A DNA stretch of 18,164 nt, taken from positions 1-18,164 of the forward strand of contig JAJFHW010000009.1 of NCBI GenBank assembly GCA_021775385.1, in the 5' to 3' direction. Positions 7,150 through 15,913 of this stretch are shown here, piece after piece. Every line of letters starts with the position of its first letter. Within the stretch, counting starts at the first letter, position 1. The notes beneath the pieces were generated by a model. It did no database searches, was not told the DNA's origin, and saw only the letters and a list, made by a program, of their open reading frames with translations. Source of the DNA: Hyphomicrobiales bacterium (GTDB taxonomy: Bacteria; Pseudomonadota; Alphaproteobacteria; Rhizobiales; HXMU1428-3). The translations under genes and the position numbers were made by a program.

Positions 7150-8985
7150 ATGTTCCAATCATATGAAAATCGCGGCGGACCAGAACATTGTGCAGAGCGC
7201 ATCAAAGCCTTAAGAGACGTTTTAAGAAAACAAAAGATTGACGGCTTCATACTTCCTCGCAGCGACAAGCATCTCAACGAATATGTCGCGCCCCATGATG
7301 AGCGCCTCTTATGGCTCACTGGCTTTTCAGGCTCTGCCGGCCAAGCCATCATTCTGCAAAATAAAGCCGCCATTTTCATTGATGGAAGATACACCCTTCA
7401 AGTACAAAGCGAAGTCGATCTTGAATTAATCACACCAGTTCCAATCACCGATCAACTCCCAAGCAAATGGTTGGGCAAACTAATTAAACGCGGCCAAACC
7501 ATCGCAATTGACCCAACACTCCATAGCGTAAAATCTTATGAAACTTTTCTTAATGTGGTTGAAAAGGCTGGCGCAACACTTCTCTCTGTGCAGAAAAACC
7601 CCGTGGATGAGGTTTGGCAAGATCAGCCATCCGTGCCTGAAAACCCTGTTATCTCACACCCTAAAAAATATGCTGGACAAGATCCATCTGAAAAAATAGA
7701 GCTTATACAGGCAAAGCTAAAAGAAAAAAAATGCGAAGCTTTTGTCATCACAGCACCAGAATCTATTTGCTGGTTATTCAACATCCGTGGCAACGACATC
7801 AGCCACACGCCCATCATGCTTGCAAATGCGATAATCCACTCTAAAGCCAAACCTGAAATATTCTTAAAAGCTGATCGTCTAAACTCAAGGTCTTTAGAAA
7901 CAATTCGCGCAAACGCAAAACTACTCCCCCCTGAACAATTTGAAGATCGGTTAAATTCCCTTGGTGCTAAATTTAAAAAAGTACTCATTGACCCAACAAG
8001 AACCAACAGTGCAATTTATCAAACCCTACGTTCAGCCAGAGCAGAAATCATTCGTGGCGAAGATCCTTGTTCCCTGCCCAAAGCAAAAAAGAACAAGGCA
8101 GAAATTGAAGGAAGCCGCCAGGCTCACATTCGTGATGGGTTAGCTGTAACAAAATTTCTTCATTGGTTATCAGAAAACTCTACGAATAGTAGCTTAGACG
8201 AAATCAACAGCGCCAAAGCTTTAGAGAATTTCCGCATCGATACAGGCGCGCTAAAAGACATCAGTTTCGAGACAATCTCGGGAGCCGGCCCCAATGGAGC
8301 GATTGTTCATTACAGAGTGAGCGAGCAAACAAACCGACGCTTAAATATGGGTGATCTTTACTTGGTAGATTCAGGCGCCCAATATCAAGACGGCACAACA
8401 GACATCACCCGCACAATAGCAATTGATGCACCAACAACAAAACCAACCGGCCCCATGCGCCGGCACTACACACTTGTTCTGAAAGCCCACATTAATTTAG
8501 CAACAGCTTATTTTCCGAAAGGGACGCGGGGCTGCGACCTAGACCCCCTAGTAAGAGCACCCCTCTGGCAAGCTGGCCTTGATTTTGCCCACGGCACTGG
8601 GCACGGCGTTGGGAGTTTCTTATCCGTTCATGAAGGGCCCCAAGGCATCTCAAGAAGAGCCACAGTTCCACTAGAACCAGGAATGATCCTATCAAACGAA
8701 CCAGGCTATTACCGCGAAGGCGCATACGGCATCAGGTTAGAAAACCTAATATTAGTAAAAGAACCAGAAGACATCACAGGCGGTGAACAACCTATGATGC
8801 ATTTTGAAACCTTAACTTTGGCTCCATTTGATCGTCATTTAATTGACTGTAAATTGCTCAGCAAAAACGAACTCAAATGGCTAAACAATTACCACAAAGC
8901 CGTCTACAAAACGCTGTCACCCGAACTCAAAGGGCCCGTGAAAGCATGGCTTAAATCTTCCACCAGCACAATAAAGCCAGAATAA
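7150..8985 (+). CDS. pepP: Xaa-Pro aminopeptidase, three-domain M24B type
   Basis: Metallo-aminopeptidase that removes an N-terminal residue preceding proline; probably cytoplasmic, as no signal peptide is seen. The 611-residue length and layout match the eukaryotic-type APP1/XPNPEP1 group. An N-terminal creatinase-like domain (about 15-145, with DKHLNEYVAPHDERLLWLTG and FSGSAG) is followed by a second creatinase-like domain (about 175-320), the catalytic pita-bread domain (about 330-545), and a short C-terminal extension. The dinuclear metal ligands are all present: D407 and D418 (VDSGAQYQDGTTDITRT), H485 (HGTGHGVGSF), E517 (NEPGYY) and E531 (GIRLEN). H387, H481 and H494 fit the substrate-binding and catalytic histidines of the family. 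The start follows AAAGAGAG from the repeat. The FAD monooxygenase gene begins 44 bp downstream, so co-transcription is likely. Confidence 0.95.
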   Translation: MFQSYENRGGPEHCAERIKALRDVLRKQKIDGFILPRSDKHLNEYVAPHDERLLWLTGFSGSAGQAIILQNKAAIFIDGRYTLQVQSEVDLELITPVPITDQLPSKWLGKLIKRGQTIAIDPTLHSVKSYETFLNVVEKAGATLLSVQKNPVDEVWQDQPSVPENPVISHPKKYAGQDPSEKIELIQAKLKEKKCEAFVITAPESICWLFNIRGNDISHTPIMLANAIIHSKAKPEIFLKADRLNSRSLETIRANAKLLPPEQFEDRLNSLGAKFKKVLIDPTRTNSAIYQTLRSARAEIIRGEDPCSLPKAKKNKAEIEGSRQAHIRDGLAVTKFLHWLSENSTNSSLDEINSAKALENFRIDTGALKDISFETISGAGPNGAIVHYRVSEQTNRRLNMGDLYLVDSGAQYQDGTTDITRTIAIDAPTTKPTGPMRRHYTLVLKAHINLATAYFPKGTRGCDLDPLVRAPLWQAGLDFAHGTGHGVGSFLSVHEGPQGISRRATVPLEPGMILSNEPGYYREGAYGIRLENLILVKEPEDITGGEQPMMHFETLTLAPFDRHLIDCKLLSKNELKWLNNYHKAVYKTLSPELKGPVKAWLKSSTSTIKPE

Positions 8986-9029
8986 TAAGATAGTCAAAAT
9001 AATTTTCCTTCAACCTGAGGAATGGCACA

Positions 9030-10139
9030 ATGTCTGATAAACCAATTGCAAATCTCATAATAGGTGCAGGCCCGGTTGGTTTAACGGCTGCGCTGGAATT
9101 AAACCGTCGCGGCTTACCTTTTAAAATTATCGATAATGATGGTGAGCCCACCCCAGAAAGTCGAGCCCTTGCAATAAACGCACGCACTCTCGAAATTCTG
9201 GAAAGCTCTGGTGTCTCAGAAAAATTAATTGAGGCCGGCAATAAAGTTGAAAAAATCACAGTAAGAAATCAACAGCAGACTTTATTAAATGTCGATATCA
9301 CTCAAAGCCCACACAAATATAATTTCCTTCTAGTTCTCCCTCAATCTCAAACAGAAACAATTTTAATTGAAGCGTTAAAAGAGCAAAGTCAAAATGTAGA
9401 ATGGTACACATCTCTCAAATCCATAACTCCCATGGATAATCTTTTTAAATGCAATCTCGAAACCAATGATGAACTTAAAACCATCTCGGCAAAAAACTTA
9501 ATCGGAGCAGATGGTGCCCATTCAACAGTACGCAAAACTTTAGATTTCTCATTCGATGGTGAAAGCATTCCAGATATTTGGAGCTTGGCTGATGTAGAAA
9601 TCAGTGAATGGCCATATCCCTTTAATAATGCAGTCGTGACCTTAACTGAGGTAGGCCCTATAGCTTTTTTCCCCTTCGGCGAAGGAAAGGGACGTTTAGT
9701 CTCATCAAAACCAGACATACTCAATAATTTACCGAGTGGTATGAAAGTTTCAAAATCCACATGGCAATCTGAATTCAAAATAAGTTATCGTCAGGTCGCA
9801 TCTTATCAAAAAGGCAACGCTTTTCTTGCTGGTGACGCCGCCCACATCCATTCACCAGCAGGTGGACGAGGAATGAATATGGGAATAGAAGATGCTGCAA
9901 CTCTCGCCTATTTAATAGAGAAAAACCAAACGGAGAGATATACCGACTTACGCCACCCAGTTGGTGAAAAAATCCTAAACTTCACCAGACAACAAACAGA
10001 ACGTATCACATCCCCAGGCATGGGCTTAAGCATAGCAATCAAATACTTAGCACCCCTAGCATTCTCAATCCCACCAATTAGAAACAAAGCACTTAAAACT
10101 CTAATCGGCTTAGACACACCTAAACCCGAATGGCTCTAG
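9030..10139 (+). CDS. FAD-dependent aromatic-ring monooxygenase (PHBH/UbiH-like)
   Basis: Flavoprotein hydroxylase of the p-hydroxybenzoate hydroxylase fold (FAD_binding_3 family). It would use NAD(P)H and O2 to hydroxylate a phenolic or related substrate. Evidence is the Rossmann ADP-binding GAGPVG (residues 12-17), a DG motif IGADGAHSTVRKTL (158-171), and the second FAD motif FLAGDAAHIHSPAGGRGMN (265-283) followed by GIEDA. Length is 369 residues, shorter than the phenol hydroxylase/PheA subgroup, and no thioredoxin-like C-terminal domain is present. The start is supported by GAGGAA ending 7 nt upstream. Substrate cannot be read from the sequence; ubiquinone-ring hydroxylation and aromatic catabolism are both possible. 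Its stop codon TAG (10137-10139) lies inside the left arm of an inverted repeat at 10135-10148. It follows pepP by 44 bp, probably in one transcript. Confidence 0.88.
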   Translation: MSDKPIANLIIGAGPVGLTAALELNRRGLPFKIIDNDGEPTPESRALAINARTLEILESSGVSEKLIEAGNKVEKITVRNQQQTLLNVDITQSPHKYNFLLVLPQSQTETILIEALKEQSQNVEWYTSLKSITPMDNLFKCNLETNDELKTISAKNLIGADGAHSTVRKTLDFSFDGESIPDIWSLADVEISEWPYPFNNAVVTLTEVGPIAFFPFGEGKGRLVSSKPDILNNLPSGMKVSKSTWQSEFKISYRQVASYQKGNAFLAGDAAHIHSPAGGRGMNMGIEDAATLAYLIEKNQTERYTDLRHPVGEKILNFTRQQTERITSPGMGLSIAIKYLAPLAFSIPPIRNKALKTLIGLDTPKPEWL

Positions 10140-10351
10140 AGCATGTCACATAGTATTGAATTCATTAAAATGATTTTCAAGTATCTTAACGAAGAAGGGA
10201 GTGCTCTTTTCCAGAGCATGAACATGGCAGCGCATGCTGCCCCGTGCCTAGCACCGCCCCGTCGGAGGCCCAAACGCCATAATCGTTTGGAATAGCCGTG
10301 AGACAAAACAAAACATGTCTTTAAATTGAATACAAAATGACATGCTCTAGA
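10135..10351. repeat. Perfect 14-bp inverted repeat enclosing repeat copy 4
   Basis: TCTAGAGCATGTCA at 10135-10148 is the exact reverse complement of TGACATGCTCTAGA at 10338-10351. Weaker complementarity continues inward (GTATTGAATT near 10153 against AATTGAATAC near 10324). The arms overlap the stop codon of the monooxygenase and end 9 bp before the ligA stop, so they lie at the junction of two convergent genes. The AGAGCAT...ATGCTCT form recalls the palindromic intergenic repeats common in Rhizobiales genomes, which is from memory and not checked. It may be terminal inverted repeats, or an old palindrome split by insertion of repeat copy 4. Confidence 0.8.
10185..10305 (+). repeat. Structured intergenic repeat, copy 4
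   Basis: Skeleton: CTTAACGAAGAAGGGAG (10185-10201), P2 GTGCTCT/AGAGCAT (10201-10207 with 10213-10219, loop TTTCC, first pair G-T), ACATGG (10222-10227), and P3 GGCAGC/GCTGCC (10226-10231 with 10236-10241). P4 GTGC/GCAC (10244-10247 with 10251-10254, loop CTA) follows, then P5 CCAAACG/CGTTTGG (10270-10276 with 10284-10290) and the end AATAGCCGTGAGACA (10291-10305). All stems differ in sequence from copies 2 and 3 yet fold the same way. The outer stem P1 is reduced to about three pairs. It lies between convergent 3' ends, not before a start codon, which argues against a purely 5'-leader role for the family. Confidence 0.82.
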
Positions 10352-10360
10352 AAGTTCAAG

Positions 10361-12493
<2,133 letters not shown>

Positions 12494-12597
12494 TTAAACA
12501 CTCTAAATGGATAACAGCTTTAAAAAAATCAGCAAGAGCTTGAGAGCCCCAAGACATAAAACATATGAAGATATACAGAATTTTATTTTAGGCTTTT

Positions 12598-12640
12598 CTC
12601 AAAAAAAACCTCGTGGAATATACTGTTCCACGAGGTTCAA
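12598..12640 (-). terminator. Intrinsic terminator of bamD
   Basis: A perfect 12-bp stem, AACCTCGTGGAA (12607-12618) with TTCCACGAGGTT (12626-12637), has a 7-nt loop and on the minus strand is followed directly by a T run (A6 at 12601-12606 on the plus strand). It lies 30 bp beyond the bamD stop. On the plus strand there is no comparable T run, so it acts on the minus strand. Confidence 0.93.
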
Positions 12641-12669
12641 TTTTAAAAAATCAACAGTTGAGTATTCAA

Positions 12670-13578
12670 CTAAATTGGATTTAGTTTTTTCGCTGCGTTT
12701 AAAGTATTTTTCCACGTTTTAGACAGCCAAGAACCTGAATTGTTTCTCGGTGCCAAACCACCAGATTTCAAAAGAGCGTAAGTATCTTTATACCAAGGTG
12801 AGTTCGGGAAGTTATGCCCAAGAATAGCACCAGCTGTTTGCGCTTCAGAAGCAATACCAAGCGCCATATATGCTTCAGCAATTCTTGCTAATGCTTCTTC
12901 TACATGCTGAGTAGTTTGATAGTTTTTAATCACAGATTTAAAACGATTAATCGCTGCTAAATAATTTTTACGGGTCAAATAATAACGCCCAACATTCATA
13001 TCAGCTGCAGCCAAAACATCACGTGCTACACGGATCCGATTTTTAGCATCAGCAGCATAGCGGCTATTTGGATAACGGCGCACCAAAGTCTCTAAAGATT
13101 TAAGAGCTTCTTTCGTCCGTTTCTGATCACGTTTTGGGTCCGCAATTTGATCATAATAAGACATGGAAATCACATGCTGCGCTAGCGCGGATTCTTTTGT
13201 ACCTGGATGCAAAGCAACATAACGTTTACCACCAGAAATAGCTTCAGGGTATTTACCACCTTTATAATTAGAGTAAGCCGCCATAACAATCGAACGACGC
13301 GCCAAAGGTGAATAAGGATGAAGACGATCAACATCTTCAAACTTCTTGGCTGCATTATCAAATTTACCTGACGTCAAAAGTTGGTCAGCCTCTTTGTAAA
13401 GCTTTTCCGCAGGCTCAACTTTTTCGGCATCCTGAAATTCTTTATTCTTTCCGCCAAACCAGCCCCCTAAAGAACTAACCGAAGAGCCAACATCTGACAA
13501 AGGAGAGGATGAACACCCACCCAAACCAGCAGTAAATAAAATGACTGTAACAAAAGCAAGTCGCTTAAGCGTCAACAT
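12670..13578 (-). CDS. bamD: Outer membrane assembly lipoprotein BamD
   Basis: Periplasmic lipoprotein of the BAM complex that inserts beta-barrel proteins into the outer membrane. The N-terminus is a type II signal peptide with lipobox LGGC; C22 would be the lipidated cysteine. The mature protein carries TPR-like helical pairs: AEKLYKEADQLLTSGKFDNAAKKFEDVDRLHPYSP (about 57-91) is the canonical first repeat, followed by YPEAISGGKRYVALHPG, LETLVRRYPNSRYAADAKNR and YYLTRKNYLAAINRFKSVIKNY, as in ComL/YfiO proteins. The 302-residue length is slightly above the E. coli protein, mainly from a Ser/Gly linker after the lipobox and a C-terminal tail. The start is supported by AGGGGGA 5 nt upstream. 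It has its own terminator, and lpxC upstream also ends in a terminator, so it is probably a single-gene unit. Confidence 0.95.
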   Translation of the reverse strand: MLTLKRLAFVTVILFTAGLGGCSSSPLSDVGSSVSSLGGWFGGKNKEFQDAEKVEPAEKLYKEADQLLTSGKFDNAAKKFEDVDRLHPYSPLARRSIVMAAYSNYKGGKYPEAISGGKRYVALHPGTKESALAQHVISMSYYDQIADPKRDQKRTKEALKSLETLVRRYPNSRYAADAKNRIRVARDVLAAADMNVGRYYLTRKNYLAAINRFKSVIKNYQTTQHVEEALARIAEAYMALGIASEAQTAGAILGHNFPNSPWYKDTYALLKSGGLAPRNNSGSWLSKTWKNTLNAAKKLNPI

Positions 13579-13746
13579 AAAATCCCCCTAAAGGAAAAGA
13601 GAAAAACCAAAAATAAACAGGCAAAGGACCAATAAACCGATCAATAACAGACTTATTGCCAAAAGCCTCATAAAATATTCCCGTCAGCTAAATCCTAAAT
13701 CAGTATTTCGCACAACTAAAATCCCAGAAACTTCACAGGTTACTCT
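13579..13746. other. Gap upstream of bamD, no gene seen
   Basis: The 529-bp gap between lpxC and bamD holds this AT-rich stretch, then a structured repeat module, then about 190 bp without a supported gene, then the lpxC terminator. Because of that terminator, a bamD promoter is expected here, but I could not place one with confidence. Confidence 0.4.
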
Positions 13747-13747
13747 C

Positions 13748-13826
13748 TGCCGATTGCTAATAAGCAATCCGAAGCACTAAGCGGATGCTTTGTGGGCATC
13801 AGAAGCACAAAAAAAGCAACTTAGTG
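13748..13826 (+). repeat. Partial structured repeat sharing the distal module of copy 2
   Basis: GCGGATGCTTTGTGGGCATC at 13781-13800 is identical to 5952-5971. The similarity continues as AGAAGCACAA...AAAAAGCAA against TAAAGCGCAACTAAAAAGCAA, and CTGCCG lies upstream in both. This copy has its own hairpins: GATTGCT/AGCAATC (13752-13758 with 13763-13769, loop AATA), and CACTAAG/CTTAGTG (13775-13781 with 13820-13826) enclosing the shared 20-mer. The GAAGAAGG half and the AATAGCC end are missing, so the distal module exists as an independent unit. Confidence 0.72.
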
Positions 13827-14019
13827 TGCAAAAAAAAACTCAGCAACTGAAACACAATCAAAAATTTCCAATAACAGCTTCTCAAAAGAAGCCAAGAATG
13901 TGGAGATTCTATGCTCAATTATACGACTTTTTAGTGCAATTGCACAGATCTAGAAAAAAATATAAAGAATTACTTAACAAAGTGTCTTATTTACATGGAT
14001 CAAATGGTTGAATCACACA

Positions 14020-14050
14020 CAAAAAAAGCAAGTACAGTTTTGCACTTGCC
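14020..14050 (-). terminator. Intrinsic terminator of lpxC
   Basis: Bases 14028-14036 pair with 14041-14049 (one A-C mismatch, loop GTTT). On the minus strand the stem is followed by T7 (A7 at 14021-14027 on the plus strand). It lies 58 bp past the lpxC stop, and transcription from lpxC should end here before bamD. Confidence 0.88.
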
Positions 14051-14107
14051 TTAAAAGGTTAACAAAATCAATGATATAATCATCAAAAAAGTGTTACAAA
14101 CACTCGA

Positions 14108-15079
14108 TTAATTCCGGTCTGCCGCAAAATTAGCAGCAGAAAGAACAGCAGCCCCTTGTCTGTCCCCAACACTATGATGTTCAACAACATGAGCAGGTAC
14201 GTCAGGTACAGAAACCCTCGTCCAAGCATCTTTATCAGCTAACAAGGTCGAAATCGCCTTTGCATTCAAAGCATGGCCACCACGATAGGACTTATAAGAA
14301 CAAAGCAAAGGAGATCCAGCTAAAGCCAAATCACCAACGGCGTCTAAAGCTTTATGACGAACAAATTCATCATCCCAGCGAAGCCCTTCGCGGTTCAGAA
14401 CTTTGTCTTTATCAATAGCAACAGTATTTTCCAAAGAAGCACCAAGAGCACGTCCTGCAGCCCAAAGGCCTTCAACTTGCTCCATAAAACCAAAAGTTCG
14501 TGCTCGTGCTAATTCTTCACGAAACACACCAGGGTTCAAATCAGACTTGAACCTCTGACGACCAATAACAGGAGTTTCAAAATCAATCTCAACGTCAAGT
14601 CTAAAGCCGTTGTAAGGCAATAATTCACCCCAACAACCATTTTCTTCAACACGAATAGGCTTCAAAACTTTAATGAAGCTGCGCGGTGCATCAAGGTCTT
14701 TCAAGCCAACCTCTTCAATTGCGCGCACAAATGGCATTGCACTGCCATCCATAATAGGCACTTCACCATTATCAATTTCAACTAAAACATTATCAATTGA
14801 AAGCCCGCGAAGTGCAGACATAAGATGTTCAACAGTTGCCACAACAGCACCGCACTCAGAGCCTAGAATTGTACAGAGTGTTAAATTTTTAATGAAATCG
14901 CAATGCGCTTGAATCTCGACGTCTTTGCCGTCTTTCAATACAGAAAAGTTAATTCCGCTATCGGCATCAGCCGGATGAAGAGTGATAGAAACCGGAGCCC
15001 CTGAATGAACACCAACACCAGTCATGACAACAGATTGACTGAGCGTGGTCTGTTTCGCTCCAACATATGAATTACCCAT
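14108..15079 (-). CDS. lpxC: UDP-3-O-acyl-N-acetylglucosamine deacetylase
   Basis: Zinc-dependent deacetylase that performs the committed step of lipid A synthesis; cytoplasmic. The family fold signatures are clear: TGVGVHSGAPVSITLHPA (20-37), NLTLCTILG, VATVEHLMSAL (80-90) with catalytic base E84 and zinc ligand H85, and MDGSAMPFV. RHKALDAVGDLAL (241-253) supplies the other zinc ligands H242 and D246. GGHALN (267-272) contains H269, equivalent to the transition-state histidine of E. coli LpxC. Length is 323, slightly longer than the E. coli enzyme because of a C-terminal tail. The start is supported by GAGGG about 8 nt upstream. The position downstream of ftsZ is the usual one in proteobacteria, but here the two are 834 bp apart with a terminator between, so lpxC needs its own promoter. 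Confidence 0.97.
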   Translation of the reverse strand: MGNSYVGAKQTTLSQSVVMTGVGVHSGAPVSITLHPADADSGINFSVLKDGKDVEIQAHCDFIKNLTLCTILGSECGAVVATVEHLMSALRGLSIDNVLVEIDNGEVPIMDGSAMPFVRAIEEVGLKDLDAPRSFIKVLKPIRVEENGCWGELLPYNGFRLDVEIDFETPVIGRQRFKSDLNPGVFREELARARTFGFMEQVEGLWAAGRALGASLENTVAIDKDKVLNREGLRWDDEFVRHKALDAVGDLALAGSPLLCSYKSYRGGHALNAKAISTLLADKDAWTRVSVPDVPAHVVEHHSVGDRQGAAVLSAANFAADRN

Positions 15080-15850
15080 GAGAGTACACCCTCTAAATTA
15101 CCCTGTCTTCTCTAGACATCCAGAACGCATAGGAACTTTAAAATTCAAGTTCAGCTAGCAATTCGGAGCCCCCCATCCATAAGCCTGACTGCTGTCAAAT
15201 AATCTGATTAACAATTTGGAATAAAATTTTTACATTTTAATAATTAAAGCCCACACATCACTTTGAGCATTAATCTTCCAAACGAAATAAAAAACTTTAG
15301 TCTAAAATCTTACCAAGTTTTTTATTTAACCAGCTTATGAAACGCTAAGAGCCATGCTTATATTTTTATCACAGCCCTGAATTCCATAATCTCTCAAAAC
15401 TATAATTTTGTGAAACTTAATTCATAATTTCAAAATCATAACTAAATTTGTAAAATTCTGTAAATTGCAACTTTAACAAAGTATAATAAATACCACCAGT
15501 AACGTAGTGTAATAAACACCAACTGTGCTAAAGCGAAATGAACAAAGATACAAACTCATTTCAAGAGTTACAAACAACCAATCCTAAACTTTGAAAACAA
15601 CACGATTAATAAAATTAATCTGAAATCTTAATCTAGAACAATCAAGCCTATAGCTATCATTAAAGAAACCTTACTATAGAGAAGAATGCTCACACAAATC
15701 ACGGTTTCTTACAGTCTGTTACCAACACGTTAAGTTACTGAAAAATATCAATAAAACATAAGATTCAGCCTGTGTATTTCATAAAAACTAAGCTTTACTG
15801 ATATATTTCTGAAACAAAAATCCTCTGCAACGGTTTGATTCGCCAGAAAT
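15080..15850. other. Long AT-rich gap between ftsZ and lpxC
   Basis: No open frame worth calling on either strand. The stretch is strongly AT-rich and must contain the lpxC promoter. The only repeated motif I could resolve is an imperfect direct repeat: 15480-15500 against 15506-15526 agree at 17 of 21 positions (shape AGTxTAATAAAxACC), offset by 26 bp. ATTAAT-like motifs cluster at 15606-15635, but none fits a clean CtrA box (TTAA-N7-TTAA). Confidence 0.5.
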
Positions 15851-15883
15851 CTTACAAAAAAAGCGGAGATCAAATCCCCGCTT
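15851..15883 (-). terminator. Intrinsic terminator of ftsZ
   Basis: Bases 15861-15870 pair with 15874-15883 (stem AAGCGGAGAT against ATCCCCGCTT, one A-C mismatch, loop CAA). On the minus strand the stem is followed by a T run (A5 at 15856-15860 on the plus strand, extending the two A of the stem). It lies 31 bp beyond the ftsZ stop. Confidence 0.9.
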
Positions 15884-15913
15884 AATATATAAAAAGTTTA
15901 AATGATAAAATTC

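Noticed and set aside
12507..12722. Plus-strand open frame of 71 codons between ligA and bamD
   Set aside because: It runs through the bamD terminator hairpin and into the bamD coding region on the other strand, and has no ribosome-binding site.
13790..14011. Plus-strand open frame of 73 codons (or 37 from ATG 13898)
   Set aside because: It opens at a TTG inside the repeated module, has only a chance-like purine run before the inner ATG, and the product is low-complexity and basic with no recognised motif. A small protein from ATG 13898 cannot be fully excluded.
15606..15635. Cluster of ATTAAT motifs as a possible CtrA site upstream of lpxC
   Set aside because: Spacings between TTAA halves are 5 and 9 bases rather than 7, and such motifs are expected in AT-rich DNA.
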